Virus record (IMG/VR): IMGVR_UViG_3300025655_000033
Span: 1 to 64,000 of that record
Source: a virus
Strand: one strand, 5' to 3'
DNA: 64,000 nucleotides
The notes under the pieces are model-generated. The model was given only the letters and a program-made list of their open reading frames with translations, did not search any database and was not told where the DNA came from. The position numbers were made by a program, and so were the translations under genes. Positions within the stretch are counted from its first letter, which is position 1; each line of letters starts with the position of its first letter. Positions 10,082 to 19,086 of this stretch are shown in pieces.

Positions 10082-10810
10082 ATGTCATTTGTAGCGGTAG
10101 CAGTAGCTGGTGCAGCGGTTATTGGTTCAACAATAGGTGCTGTTTCTTCTGGTAAACAAGCTAGAAGAGCTAGATTAAAAGCAAAATCTTTAACAGGGGA
10201 GTTAGAGTCTTTAGAGAAGAAAAGACAAACAATAATAAATCCTTTTGAAGGAGTTAGTGATTTGTCATCTATGATAACCGATGTTAGCGGTATAGCTTCA
10301 AATCCATACGCTAATTTAGGTGTAGCTACTCAAGCTGCCGAAATACAAATTGAAGAAGCTGACGTATCTTTAGCTAATGCACTAGACACTATTAGAGCTA
10401 CTGGTTCTGGAGCTGGTGGCGCTACTGCTTTAGCGCAAGCTGCTTTACAAAGTAAAAAAGGAGTTGCAGCCAGCATAGAACAACAAGAAGCAAATAATGA
10501 ACAGTTAAGAGCTCAGGGTGAAGCAAACTTACAAAATATTAAAATGTCTGAGGCGCAAAGAGTTCAAGGAGCTCTTATTGGAGAACAAGGTAGGTTGCAA
10601 CAAGCTGATGTTTCTGGAAGACAATTTGTTTATGGTGAAAAAGAAAGAAGAGAAACAGAACAACTAAATAGAAAACAAGCTCAAATAACAGGTCAACAAC
10701 AAGCTCAAGTAGCTGCTAATCAAAACCAAGCTTCTTATATAGGTTCTGGCATAAGCGCAGTTGGTAATATAGGGGCAGCTGCTGCTAGTAATCCTAACTT
10801 TGGTCAATAA
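10082..10810 (+). CDS. Internal virion protein (T7 gp14-like position)
   Basis: A 242-residue protein. The first 20 residues (FVAVAVAGAAVIGSTIGAVS) form a hydrophobic Ala/Gly/Val helix, followed by long Gln/Ala/Glu-rich helices with coiled-coil character. This composition and the position just before two larger internal proteins match the small ejectosome proteins of podoviruses (T7 gp14, P22 gp7/20 analogues), which insert into the host envelope on DNA ejection. The assignment is by architecture; sequence identity to T7 is not evident. Confidence 0.6.
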   Translation: MSFVAVAVAGAAVIGSTIGAVSSGKQARRARLKAKSLTGELESLEKKRQTIINPFEGVSDLSSMITDVSGIASNPYANLGVATQAAEIQIEEADVSLANALDTIRATGSGAGGATALAQAALQSKKGVAASIEQQEANNEQLRAQGEANLQNIKMSEAQRVQGALIGEQGRLQQADVSGRQFVYGEKERRETEQLNRKQAQITGQQQAQVAANQNQASYIGSGISAVGNIGAAAASNPNFGQ

Positions 10811-10822
10811 TAAAAAAACACA

Positions 10823-12313
10823 ATGGGAGCATACGAAAATCCAATTACAGTAATAGATACTGAATCATCTAAGATATTTGCAAATGCAATATCAAATGTT
10901 GGTAAGACAGTAGCTGGTATTATAGACCAAGATAGAGAAAGAAGATCAAAAGCTAAAGAACAAGAAAGAGAGTGGCTTGATTGGACTTTTAAATATACCA
11001 ATGAAAACTTAGATAAAGTATACGATCAACTACAAAGCGTAGGCGTTAATAATACTGAAGCTTTTAATGCTGTTAAAGGGTTAATAGACGAAAAAACTAG
11101 ATTTGGTATCGCTGCAAAAAGAGCGTCTACTATTGAAGAACAAAACGAATTGTTATCTAAGTCTGGAATGTATGAAAAAGGTATAAGATCTTTTATTAAT
11201 ATTCAGAAAGGTTTTCAAGAAAACGATGGTATATTTAATACTGAATTTGTAGAGAATATAGATAAAGTAGGAAAAGAAGGTGGAGTACCATTAATGGGTG
11301 GCAGAAACAAAGAATATAATTTAGGCATGTCGATTAGAAGTGGTATCAATCCTGGCAAAGAAGAGTTTTATTTTGATTCTGAGAAAGGTAATTGGAGAGT
11401 TAAATACACTGGTCCTGAGATAACTAAAGCTGGATTAGAAGAAATAGATATGGATGCTGCGGTATTTGCTAGTTATGATCCAGGCACCATACCTGAAATA
11501 TCTAAAAATATTTATAGTTTATTTTCTGAAAAATCAGAAAGCAATCCAAAAGGATTAGGATTTTTAGGTAAAGACGGTCAGTTATCACAACAATACGTTA
11601 ACACTGAAGATATAAAATACCAATACTCTAAAGACGGTAAACTAAGAACAGAGATATTCCCAGCTAAAGTTGGTGAAATGACAGCGCAAGCTACAACGTT
11701 CTTAACTGCACAAGCAGAGGGTTTACTTAGATCTGGAAATCAAGCACAAGTTGTATGGCAAAATGTATTGTCAAGTAGTGATGATGAATTAAAACCAGGC
11801 GCAAGTGGTAGTGGTATATATGAAAAAGAATCTGAAGAAAAATTTATAAAAGCATACGTAGAAAAAGGTTTACAGTCTATACCAAAATATAAAGTTGGTA
11901 AAACATCTGATGCTCCAGTTGTAACCAAAGGCGTTACAAAAGAAGGCGCTGCTCAAGCAAAAGTTTACAATAAAGCTAAAACTTTAACAGACGACATACT
12001 TAGAGCAAACTCAGGTAAAAATTCTAGATTTTTTATAAATAAAGAATTAGATGGTATGTCAATATCTTCTGCTCAATGGAGTGGTGACACTTTAAATCTT
12101 GTTTTAGACAAACCTTCTGGTGATGGCATAACAGAAATACCTAGAAAGTTTGAAATGAATAGAAGGGAAGACGTAGAAGATCTAGTAGCTTTGTTAGCAC
12201 AAGAAAGATACGGTAAAGACGCTAGCGCTGAGGAAATAAGAGATATGACCTCTATGATACTTAGAGAAAGACAAGCAGATAGACAACCTAAAATAAACAC
12301 TTCATACGAATAA
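10823..12313 (+). CDS. Internal virion/ejection protein
   Basis: A 496-residue soluble, charged, largely helical protein between the small membrane-inserting internal protein and the 2084-residue internal protein. I recognise no catalytic motif. In podoviruses this slot holds the middle ejection protein (analogous to T7 gp15). Stop and next start are separated by only 2 bases, suggesting translational coupling. The function is inferred from order. Confidence 0.52.
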   Translation: MGAYENPITVIDTESSKIFANAISNVGKTVAGIIDQDRERRSKAKEQEREWLDWTFKYTNENLDKVYDQLQSVGVNNTEAFNAVKGLIDEKTRFGIAAKRASTIEEQNELLSKSGMYEKGIRSFINIQKGFQENDGIFNTEFVENIDKVGKEGGVPLMGGRNKEYNLGMSIRSGINPGKEEFYFDSEKGNWRVKYTGPEITKAGLEEIDMDAAVFASYDPGTIPEISKNIYSLFSEKSESNPKGLGFLGKDGQLSQQYVNTEDIKYQYSKDGKLRTEIFPAKVGEMTAQATTFLTAQAEGLLRSGNQAQVVWQNVLSSSDDELKPGASGSGIYEKESEEKFIKAYVEKGLQSIPKYKVGKTSDAPVVTKGVTKEGAAQAKVYNKAKTLTDDILRANSGKNSRFFINKELDGMSISSAQWSGDTLNLVLDKPSGDGITEIPRKFEMNRREDVEDLVALLAQERYGKDASAEEIRDMTSMILRERQADRQPKINTSYE

Positions 12314-12315
12314 AT

Positions 12316-15300
12316 ATGAATCAAATCTATATCAACCCAGAAACTGGTGAAAAATTTAGTGTTAGTTCTGAAAAATTAGATCAGTTCTTACAAGACTTTC
12401 CTAACGCTGTTTTAGAACAAGAACAAGAGCAACCAGAAGAAGTTGTTACTGAAATGTTTGTTAATCCAGACACTGAAGAGCAATTTAAGGTTAGTGTAAA
12501 TAAAAAAGATCAGTTCTTAAAAGATTTTCCTAACGCTATTCCAATTGATCAAGCGGGAAAGGAAACATCCCCAACTCTGGATGCGGTTGCGGGAAAAGAC
12601 AAAGCATCCGATATGGATTTACCATTGGAGGATGGTTTATCGGAATTGAAAGAAGATGATGGCCAATGGGATTGGGGTATAGTAGATTATTTTTCTGATT
12701 TAGCTAGAGCAGCTAAAGAAGGTTGGAGACAAGGTGAACTTGCTGATGATGCTTTTGAAGTTATAAATAAAGGAGCTGATGTAGAATCTAAAGATATTTT
12801 AAAGTTTCTTAAAAGACAAAAAGAAGTTGGTGCTAAAAACATAGGATCAGATGAAATGCGGTCTTGGCAAAAAACTTATGATAAAAATGGTAAAAGTACT
12901 TGGGGTGCTATAAAAGGTATATTAGAAAATCCATCTGTATTAAGCACCTTATTAGTTAGTTCTTTGTCATCACAGTTGAGTGCTATAGTAAACTCAGGTG
13001 AAGTATTAGCTTCTGGTGTTGCAGGTGCAGCCGCTGGAGCTGGAGCTGGTGCAGCTGCTGGAGCAATTGGAGGTCCATTAGCTACTTTAACAGCCGCAGG
13101 TGGTGCATTAACAGGTGCTATGACTGGTAGTATGGCAGCTATGGAAACTGGATTAACTTTTGGTGAATTACTTCAAGAACAAGTTGGAGACGATCTTAAT
13201 GACGATGCAATAAAAGAATTTTTAAATGATCCAGAAAGATTAGCTGATCTAAAAAACAAAGCACTTAAAAGAGGTTTAACTATTGGAGCTATAGAAGGTT
13301 TAACAATGGGTGTTGCTAAAGGTGTTGGTAGCAAGTTAGCTAAAGCTGGATTTAAAAAGATGGCTATAGGTACAGCCACTGGAGTCATAGAGGCTGGTGG
13401 TGGTTCTCTTGGAGAAGTAGGTGGAAGATATGTAGCAGGTCAAGAAATGGATCCTGGTGAAATAGTATTTGAAGGTGTTGCTGGATTTGGAGGAGCTCCA
13501 CTAACATTAGCTTCTCAGGCTAGTAAGCTTAGTAAAACTATAGATAAAGCTACTATAAACAAAATAATAAAAGATACTGATTACAAAGATGTAACAGATG
13601 CTTTTAAAACAGCTGATGTTGGTGAAGCTGAAATCAATATTGCTAAAATTAAAAACTCTACTAAAATATTAGATGAACAAGTAGACTCTAAGGTTGAATC
13701 AGCTGATATAACAGAAGAAGAGGGTAATGAAATAAAACTTAATTTTAGAAAAACTCAACAAGCTGTAAACAAAATAAGTTCATTAAATTTTCCTAAAGAA
13801 GAAGAAGTTAATGCCGTTAGTCTATTAAAAGAAAAAGAAACACTAGAAAACAAAATAAAAGAAGTTGGTGATTCTAGTTTAACTACTATTGAGTCTGATA
13901 GAGTTGATGAAATAAACAAATCATTAAGTGGAATTAGATTAAAACAAAGTATTTCTTTTGCTGAAAAACAAGGTAAAAAACTTGGTTTAGATGTTGAAGT
14001 TTTATCTCAAGAAGAATATGATAAAAAATTCGGTGATAAAGCTAAAGGATCAGAAGGAGTATGGGATAAAAAAAATAATTCTATAACAATCAATAAAGAT
14101 AGAGCTTTAGAGGTTGAAGCTGTATCTGTTGGTAGTCACGAACTATTACATGGTATTTTATCTAAAGGTTTAAAAGGTAAAGATGCTTCAAAAATAGTAG
14201 AGGATTTTAAAAACATATTAAGCGAAGAACAAAAAGCAGTTGTAGATAAAAGAATTAAAGAAAACTATACACAAGATTATTTAGATAAAAATCCAGATGA
14301 GTATTTAACTGTTTTTTCAGATGCAATAACTAAAAAAGAAATTAAATTTGAAGAAAACTTATTTACAAAAATAGGTGATTTTATAACTCCAATACTTAGA
14401 TCCGTAGGATTTAAAAATATAAAATTTAACACTGGTAAAGATGTTTACAATTTCATGCGTGAATATCAAAAAAGCGTTGCAACTGGAGAACTAAGTAAGG
14501 ATATAATAAAATCTGTTGAGTTAAAAGATACTGAAGCTTCAGAAGGATTAGCTACATCTATTACAGATAATCTTAATGAGAAAGTTGATAATCTTGTAGG
14601 AAAAAAAGATGAATCAGGAAATTATCAGTATAAAAGTAAAACAGAATTTCAATCATCACCTGAGTTTGTAAACGTATATGATAAAATAATTAGTGGAAAA
14701 ATGATTGATCCATTAATTAGAAGAGGCATAGAAGGTGATCAAGTTTATGGCAAACCAGTTGAAAACTTTATTGAAGAAGTTAAAGATGGTTTGACAGAGG
14801 TTTTAATGCGTTTTGATCCAACTGAAAATAATAGTTTAATTGGATTTATAAACAGTCAATTAAAATTTAGAAAAGGTGACGTGCTTAAAAAATATAAAGC
14901 GCAACAAACTAAATCAATTGATACAGCAGCTGGTGAAGTAGGATCTATAGCTGAATTAGAAGCTGAAGATACATCCGAAGCTTTACTAGAAGAGTCTATG
15001 GCTGAAGAAAGACGTCAAAGTGATCTTATAAAGGCAGAGGAAATAATCGGTTCAGATGATTTTGTTAAAGCAGCTAAAGAAGAAGTTGCTAGTAAATTAG
15101 ATCAAGTTAAACCTGGAGAATCAACTTTTAAAAATGTAAAAGGATTAGTTGCAGATACATTAGCTAAAGAAATAGGTATACCAGCTAAGAAAATAATGGA
15201 CACTACTGCTAACATGTCTAGTCAAGAGATGGGTGTGTCTATAAATTGGATTAAACAAAACGCCAATATGATTGCTAAAATAATGCCACAAGGCGCTGTT

Positions 15301-18300
15301 TTAGATTCAGCTAGTGAAAAACTACTTGGTACCGCAACTGGTATTGCAAACTCAATACTTAAAAATCCAAAACTATACACTAAAGACTCAAGAATAAAAA
15401 AAGGAGCTGGATTATCGCCATTTGTTAAAAACAAAAACATAACCGGTGAAGACGTATTAAATGCAGTAGGAATAGTAGATGGTGAACCAAAACCAGGTAT
15501 TGGACCTAGAACACCGGAAGGACAAGCTGTAAAAGGTGTACTAGCCATGTATGAGAAACTTGTTTCTAATTCCTTATTAAGACAAGAACTAATTGAACAA
15601 GGTGAATCATCTAATATTATTCAAGATATTGGAGCTGGTAAAGGAGATTTGATGTTTAGTATGTCATCAGAAGACATTAAACTATTAAATGAGTACGATA
15701 TAGATGGATACAAACTTGAATCAAAAGCAGACATTAATAAATATATATCTGATTTAAGAAAATTAATACCATTACTAAACACGGATGATTTTAAAATACT
15801 AAATGCCACAGTATTACAGTTTTCTAATTTAGACACAAAAGAGCTTGTAAAATATCTTCAAAGTGAATTAAAAAAACTAAGCAAGTCAAAAGAGTTAACT
15901 AGATTTGTTACTATAAGTAGAACTCCAGTTAGAAAACAATTTGGAAGTACTTTCGAAGAATTACAAGATAAGATACAAATACCAGGTTATGTAGAAGAAT
16001 ACAATGACAAAAACTCATTAGTGTTTGAAAAAATGTGGTATACTATAAATGACATATTAAGTGATTCAAAAAATAAAGATTTAGCTGTACCTATAGTTAC
16101 TTTCTTAGCTAATTCTCAAATTGAAAAAGCAAATCCGCATAGATTAGGAGCTCCATTAATAGCATATGAGTTATCTAGCGGTAGAATAGATAGTTACGAA
16201 CACGCTATGCCTTCTGTTGAAGCTTATAGAAGATTAATAAAAGCTGCTTTAGATCCTAACATTGATTTCTTTAAAGAGTTTGACTTTGTAAAAAATAATT
16301 ACAAGCTCATGGCTATAACAAAAGAAACTGATTTAAAATTACTAGCTAATGGTAGTAATAGTTTCTTTGATCCTAAGTGGAAAAATTGGTGGCAAAGATA
16401 TTTTAACGACAAAGTAGCTAAAGATAAAGGTGGTATAGATCCTAATAATATAATTTCTATAGAAAACAAAATAAGTTTAGCTGAAGAATTTAATATTGAT
16501 AAAGAAGGAAATGAAGATCTTGCTTTTAGTAAAAACTTAAACAGAGAATTTAACGATATACTTCAAACAACAACTGGTGTTGATTCTAAAAAAACATACA
16601 GTAAGATCGGTGCTGAAATGGCGGGATCTAAAAAAGGTAGGTTTGATTTCTTTATACCACCTGGAGCTGAAGACTTTATAGGTTTAATATACAAAACTTT
16701 AGGTAAAGGTGAAATAGGTGATATGCAATTAGCTTGGTACAAGAAAAACTTCTTTGATCCATACGCTAGAGCTATGGCTGCTGTTACTAAAGATAGAGTT
16801 GTAATGGCTCAGAAGTTTAAAGATCTTAGAAAAGAACTTAAGATAGTCCCTAAAAACTTAAGAAAAAAATTACCAGGAGAAGGTTTTACGCAAGAACAAG
16901 CTGTTAGAGTTTATATATGGACGAAACAGGGTGAAAAAATACCTGGTTTAAACGAAGGTGATTTAAGTACGTTAAATGACTACGTAAACAAAAATCCTGA
17001 ATTAAAAGAATTTGGTGACAGACTTATAGCTATAACTGGAAAAGATGCTTACGTTGGTCCAAGAGAAGGTTGGACTGCTGGTACTATAACTACAGATCTA
17101 CTAGATACTGTTAATGGTAGCAAGAGAGCAATGCATTTGGAGCAATGGCAAGACAATGTTGATGCTGTGTTTACCGAAGAGAACTTAAATAAACTAGAGG
17201 CATTATACGGTAAGTCTTATAGAGTAGCATTAGAGAATATACTTAAAAGAATGAAGAGCGGTAGAAACAGATTGTTTACATCGGACTCTTTAACTGGTAG
17301 GTTTGTTGATTGGATTTCTAATTCAATTGGTAGTATCATGTTCTTTAACAGTAGATCTGCTATACTACAAACAATATCTTCTATTAACTTTATTAACTTT
17401 ACGGATAATAATATAATAGCCGCTAGTAAAGCATTAGCTAATCCAAAACAGTTTGCTTCAGACTTTATGACGCTTATGAACTCTGAGTTTCTAGTAGACA
17501 GACGTAATGGTCTTAGAATAAATGTCAATGAAGCTGATATTGCCAACATTGCTGCTACATCTAAAAACAAAGCTAAAGCTTTTATAAGTGAAATGCTTAA
17601 ACTAGGTTTCTTACCTACCCAAATAGCGGACAGTTTTGCAATAGCTTCTGGTGGCGCAGCATTCTATAGAAACAGGATTAACACTTACTTAAAACAAGGG
17701 TTAAACGAAAAATCTGCAGAACAAAATGCTATGAGAGACTTTAGAGAAATTGCTGAAGAATCTCAACAATCCAGTAGACCAGATAAAATATCACAACAAC
17801 AAGCTGGGCCATTAGGACGTATTATATTAGCTTTTGCCAACACACCAGCTCAGTATGCTAGAATTATTAAAAAAGCTGCCTTAGATCTTAAGAATGGACG
17901 AGGGGATAGAAAGACAAATATATCAAAGATAGTATACTATGGAGTAGCACAAAACTTATTGTTTAGTGCAATGCAAAATGCTTTGTTCGCTTTAATGTTT
18001 GATGGAGATGATGACGAAGAAAAAGCAGAAGAAGAAAACAAGAAGTACGGTAGAGTTGCAAACAGTATGGCGGACAGTTTACTACGAGGTATGGGATTTG
18101 CTGGTGCTGTGACTTCTGTAGTTAAAAATGCTGCATTAAAAATAGTAGAAGAAAGCAACAAGGACATACCTAAGTATGAAAAAGCTGCTGCTGAATTAAT
18201 AAAAATATCACCACCTATATCTTCTAAACTATCTAAAGTTGAATCAGCATTAAGATCAGCAAGCTGGGATAGAGATAAAATAAAAGAAGCAGGTTTAAGC

Positions 18301-18570
18301 ATAGACAATCCTGCTTATATGATTGGTGGAAAATTATCATCTGCAGCTCTTAACATACCACTAGATAGAGCGCTAACTAAAGTAGATAACATACAAAACG
18401 CTATGTCAAAAGAAACAGAAATTTGGCAAAAATTTGCGTTGTTGGCTGGTTGGCAATCTTGGGAATTAGGTATTGAAGACGAAGATGATAAAACTAAAAG
18501 AGGATCAACTAAAAGAAAAACATCAGAAAGAAAAACAGTTAAACGCAAAACAGTAAAAAGAAACAAATAA
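12316..18570 (+). CDS. Giant internal virion protein with HELLH metallopeptidase-like motif
   Basis: A 2084-residue protein, by far the largest here, at the place of the large ejection protein (T7 gp16 analogue). The N-terminus repeats a module twice (around residues 5-30 and 47-75), each ending DQFL-DFPNA. Residues about 225-285 are a long Ala/Gly-rich hydrophobic segment likely to enter membrane. An HELLH motif at 608-612 (HExxH zinc-peptidase pattern) is followed by a helical region. The C-terminal part contains QQQAGPLGRIILAFANTP and a hydrophobic stretch near 1875-1895, then ends in a very basic Lys/Arg/Thr tail. It probably opens the envelope and translocates DNA; the peptidase activity is inferred from the motif alone. 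Confidence 0.68.
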   Translation: MNQIYINPETGEKFSVSSEKLDQFLQDFPNAVLEQEQEQPEEVVTEMFVNPDTEEQFKVSVNKKDQFLKDFPNAIPIDQAGKETSPTLDAVAGKDKASDMDLPLEDGLSELKEDDGQWDWGIVDYFSDLARAAKEGWRQGELADDAFEVINKGADVESKDILKFLKRQKEVGAKNIGSDEMRSWQKTYDKNGKSTWGAIKGILENPSVLSTLLVSSLSSQLSAIVNSGEVLASGVAGAAAGAGAGAAAGAIGGPLATLTAAGGALTGAMTGSMAAMETGLTFGELLQEQVGDDLNDDAIKEFLNDPERLADLKNKALKRGLTIGAIEGLTMGVAKGVGSKLAKAGFKKMAIGTATGVIEAGGGSLGEVGGRYVAGQEMDPGEIVFEGVAGFGGAPLTLASQASKLSKTIDKATINKIIKDTDYKDVTDAFKTADVGEAEINIAKIKNSTKILDEQVDSKVESADITEEEGNEIKLNFRKTQQAVNKISSLNFPKEEEVNAVSLLKEKETLENKIKEVGDSSLTTIESDRVDEINKSLSGIRLKQSISFAEKQGKKLGLDVEVLSQEEYDKKFGDKAKGSEGVWDKKNNSITINKDRALEVEAVSVGSHELLHGILSKGLKGKDASKIVEDFKNILSEEQKAVVDKRIKENYTQDYLDKNPDEYLTVFSDAITKKEIKFEENLFTKIGDFITPILRSVGFKNIKFNTGKDVYNFMREYQKSVATGELSKDIIKSVELKDTEASEGLATSITDNLNEKVDNLVGKKDESGNYQYKSKTEFQSSPEFVNVYDKIISGKMIDPLIRRGIEGDQVYGKPVENFIEEVKDGLTEVLMRFDPTENNSLIGFINSQLKFRKGDVLKKYKAQQTKSIDTAAGEVGSIAELEAEDTSEALLEESMAEERRQSDLIKAEEIIGSDDFVKAAKEEVASKLDQVKPGESTFKNVKGLVADTLAKEIGIPAKKIMDTTANMSSQEMGVSINWIKQNANMIAKIMPQGAVLDSASEKLLGTATGIANSILKNPKLYTKDSRIKKGAGLSPFVKNKNITGEDVLNAVGIVDGEPKPGIGPRTPEGQAVKGVLAMYEKLVSNSLLRQELIEQGESSNIIQDIGAGKGDLMFSMSSEDIKLLNEYDIDGYKLESKADINKYISDLRKLIPLLNTDDFKILNATVLQFSNLDTKELVKYLQSELKKLSKSKELTRFVTISRTPVRKQFGSTFEELQDKIQIPGYVEEYNDKNSLVFEKMWYTINDILSDSKNKDLAVPIVTFLANSQIEKANPHRLGAPLIAYELSSGRIDSYEHAMPSVEAYRRLIKAALDPNIDFFKEFDFVKNNYKLMAITKETDLKLLANGSNSFFDPKWKNWWQRYFNDKVAKDKGGIDPNNIISIENKISLAEEFNIDKEGNEDLAFSKNLNREFNDILQTTTGVDSKKTYSKIGAEMAGSKKGRFDFFIPPGAEDFIGLIYKTLGKGEIGDMQLAWYKKNFFDPYARAMAAVTKDRVVMAQKFKDLRKELKIVPKNLRKKLPGEGFTQEQAVRVYIWTKQGEKIPGLNEGDLSTLNDYVNKNPELKEFGDRLIAITGKDAYVGPREGWTAGTITTDLLDTVNGSKRAMHLEQWQDNVDAVFTEENLNKLEALYGKSYRVALENILKRMKSGRNRLFTSDSLTGRFVDWISNSIGSIMFFNSRSAILQTISSINFINFTDNNIIAASKALANPKQFASDFMTLMNSEFLVDRRNGLRINVNEADIANIAATSKNKAKAFISEMLKLGFLPTQIADSFAIASGGAAFYRNRINTYLKQGLNEKSAEQNAMRDFREIAEESQQSSRPDKISQQQAGPLGRIILAFANTPAQYARIIKKAALDLKNGRGDRKTNISKIVYYGVAQNLLFSAMQNALFALMFDGDDDEEKAEEENKKYGRVANSMADSLLRGMGFAGAVTSVVKNAALKIVEESNKDIPKYEKAAAELIKISPPISSKLSKVESALRSASWDRDKIKEAGLSIDNPAYMIGGKLSSAALNIPLDRALTKVDNIQNAMSKETEIWQKFALLAGWQSWELGIEDEDDKTKRGSTKRKTSERKTVKRKTVKRNK

Positions 18571-18573
18571 ACT

Positions 18574-18846
18574 ATGAAACTATTACTTATTATTTTAGGA
18601 ATGTCACTATTAGCTAACTTTATTTTAGGTCTTATGCACCTAAAGAAAATAAAAGATGAAGATAAAAACTTCATACCAGATGTTATAGAAGACAAAGCAA
18701 AGAAAATTAAAGAAGAAACTAAACATCGTGCTAAAAGAATTAAAGAAGAACTTAACGATGTAGGAGCTGCTATCAAAGAAGTTGGCAATCAAATTGGTGA
18801 TTTACCAGACGCAGCAAAAGGTAAAACTAGAAAAGGTAGAAAATAA
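18574..18846 (+). CDS. Small membrane-anchored coiled-coil protein
   Basis: A 90-residue protein with one N-terminal hydrophobic helix (about residues 2-21) followed by a Lys/Glu-rich amphipathic helix and a basic tail. It begins 3 bases after the giant internal protein and its stop overlaps the next start (TAATG). It could be a spanin-like, holin-accessory or ejection-accessory protein. The sequence does not decide between these. Confidence 0.5.
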   Translation: MKLLLIILGMSLLANFILGLMHLKKIKDEDKNFIPDVIEDKAKKIKEETKHRAKRIKEELNDVGAAIKEVGNQIGDLPDAAKGKTRKGRK

Positions 18847-18968
18847 TGGCAAGAAAAAAAGCAGTAAAAGCCTGCTGGTCAGGCTACGAAGCAATAGGTT
18901 TTAAAATGAAAGGCTCTAAAAGAGTACCTAATTGTGTACCTATTAAAAAGAAAGGAACAAAAAAATAA
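18846..18968 (+). CDS. Small two-cysteine basic protein
   Basis: A 40-residue protein starting at an ATG that overlaps the previous stop. It has the pattern CWSGYEAIGFKMKGSKRVPNCVP with one Cys at each end, a layout I recognise from small proteins scattered through marine phage structural modules. It is very basic (Lys-rich ends), so it may bind DNA or pack with the internal proteins. It is the last gene before the terminator that ends the left structural operon. Function unknown. Confidence 0.6.
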   Translation: MARKKAVKACWSGYEAIGFKMKGSKRVPNCVPIKKKGTKK

Positions 18969-18998
18969 TGGGCACCATACCCAATCGTTCCTGTAACC

Positions 18999-19033
18999 AA
19001 AAAGGGGAGGCCATTACGGCTTCCCCTTTTTCA
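18999..19033. terminator. Bidirectional terminator between convergent operons
   Basis: AAAAAGGGGA and TCCCCTTTTT flank a short GC-rich loop, giving a stem with a T-run in both directions. It lies between the end of the plus-strand virion operon and the 3' end of the minus-strand nrdA gene, where a terminator serving both would be expected. Confidence 0.85.
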
Positions 19034-19086
19034 TTGATAACTAATAAAAATAAAATAACTAAACAATACCTGGCAAATGGTATATT

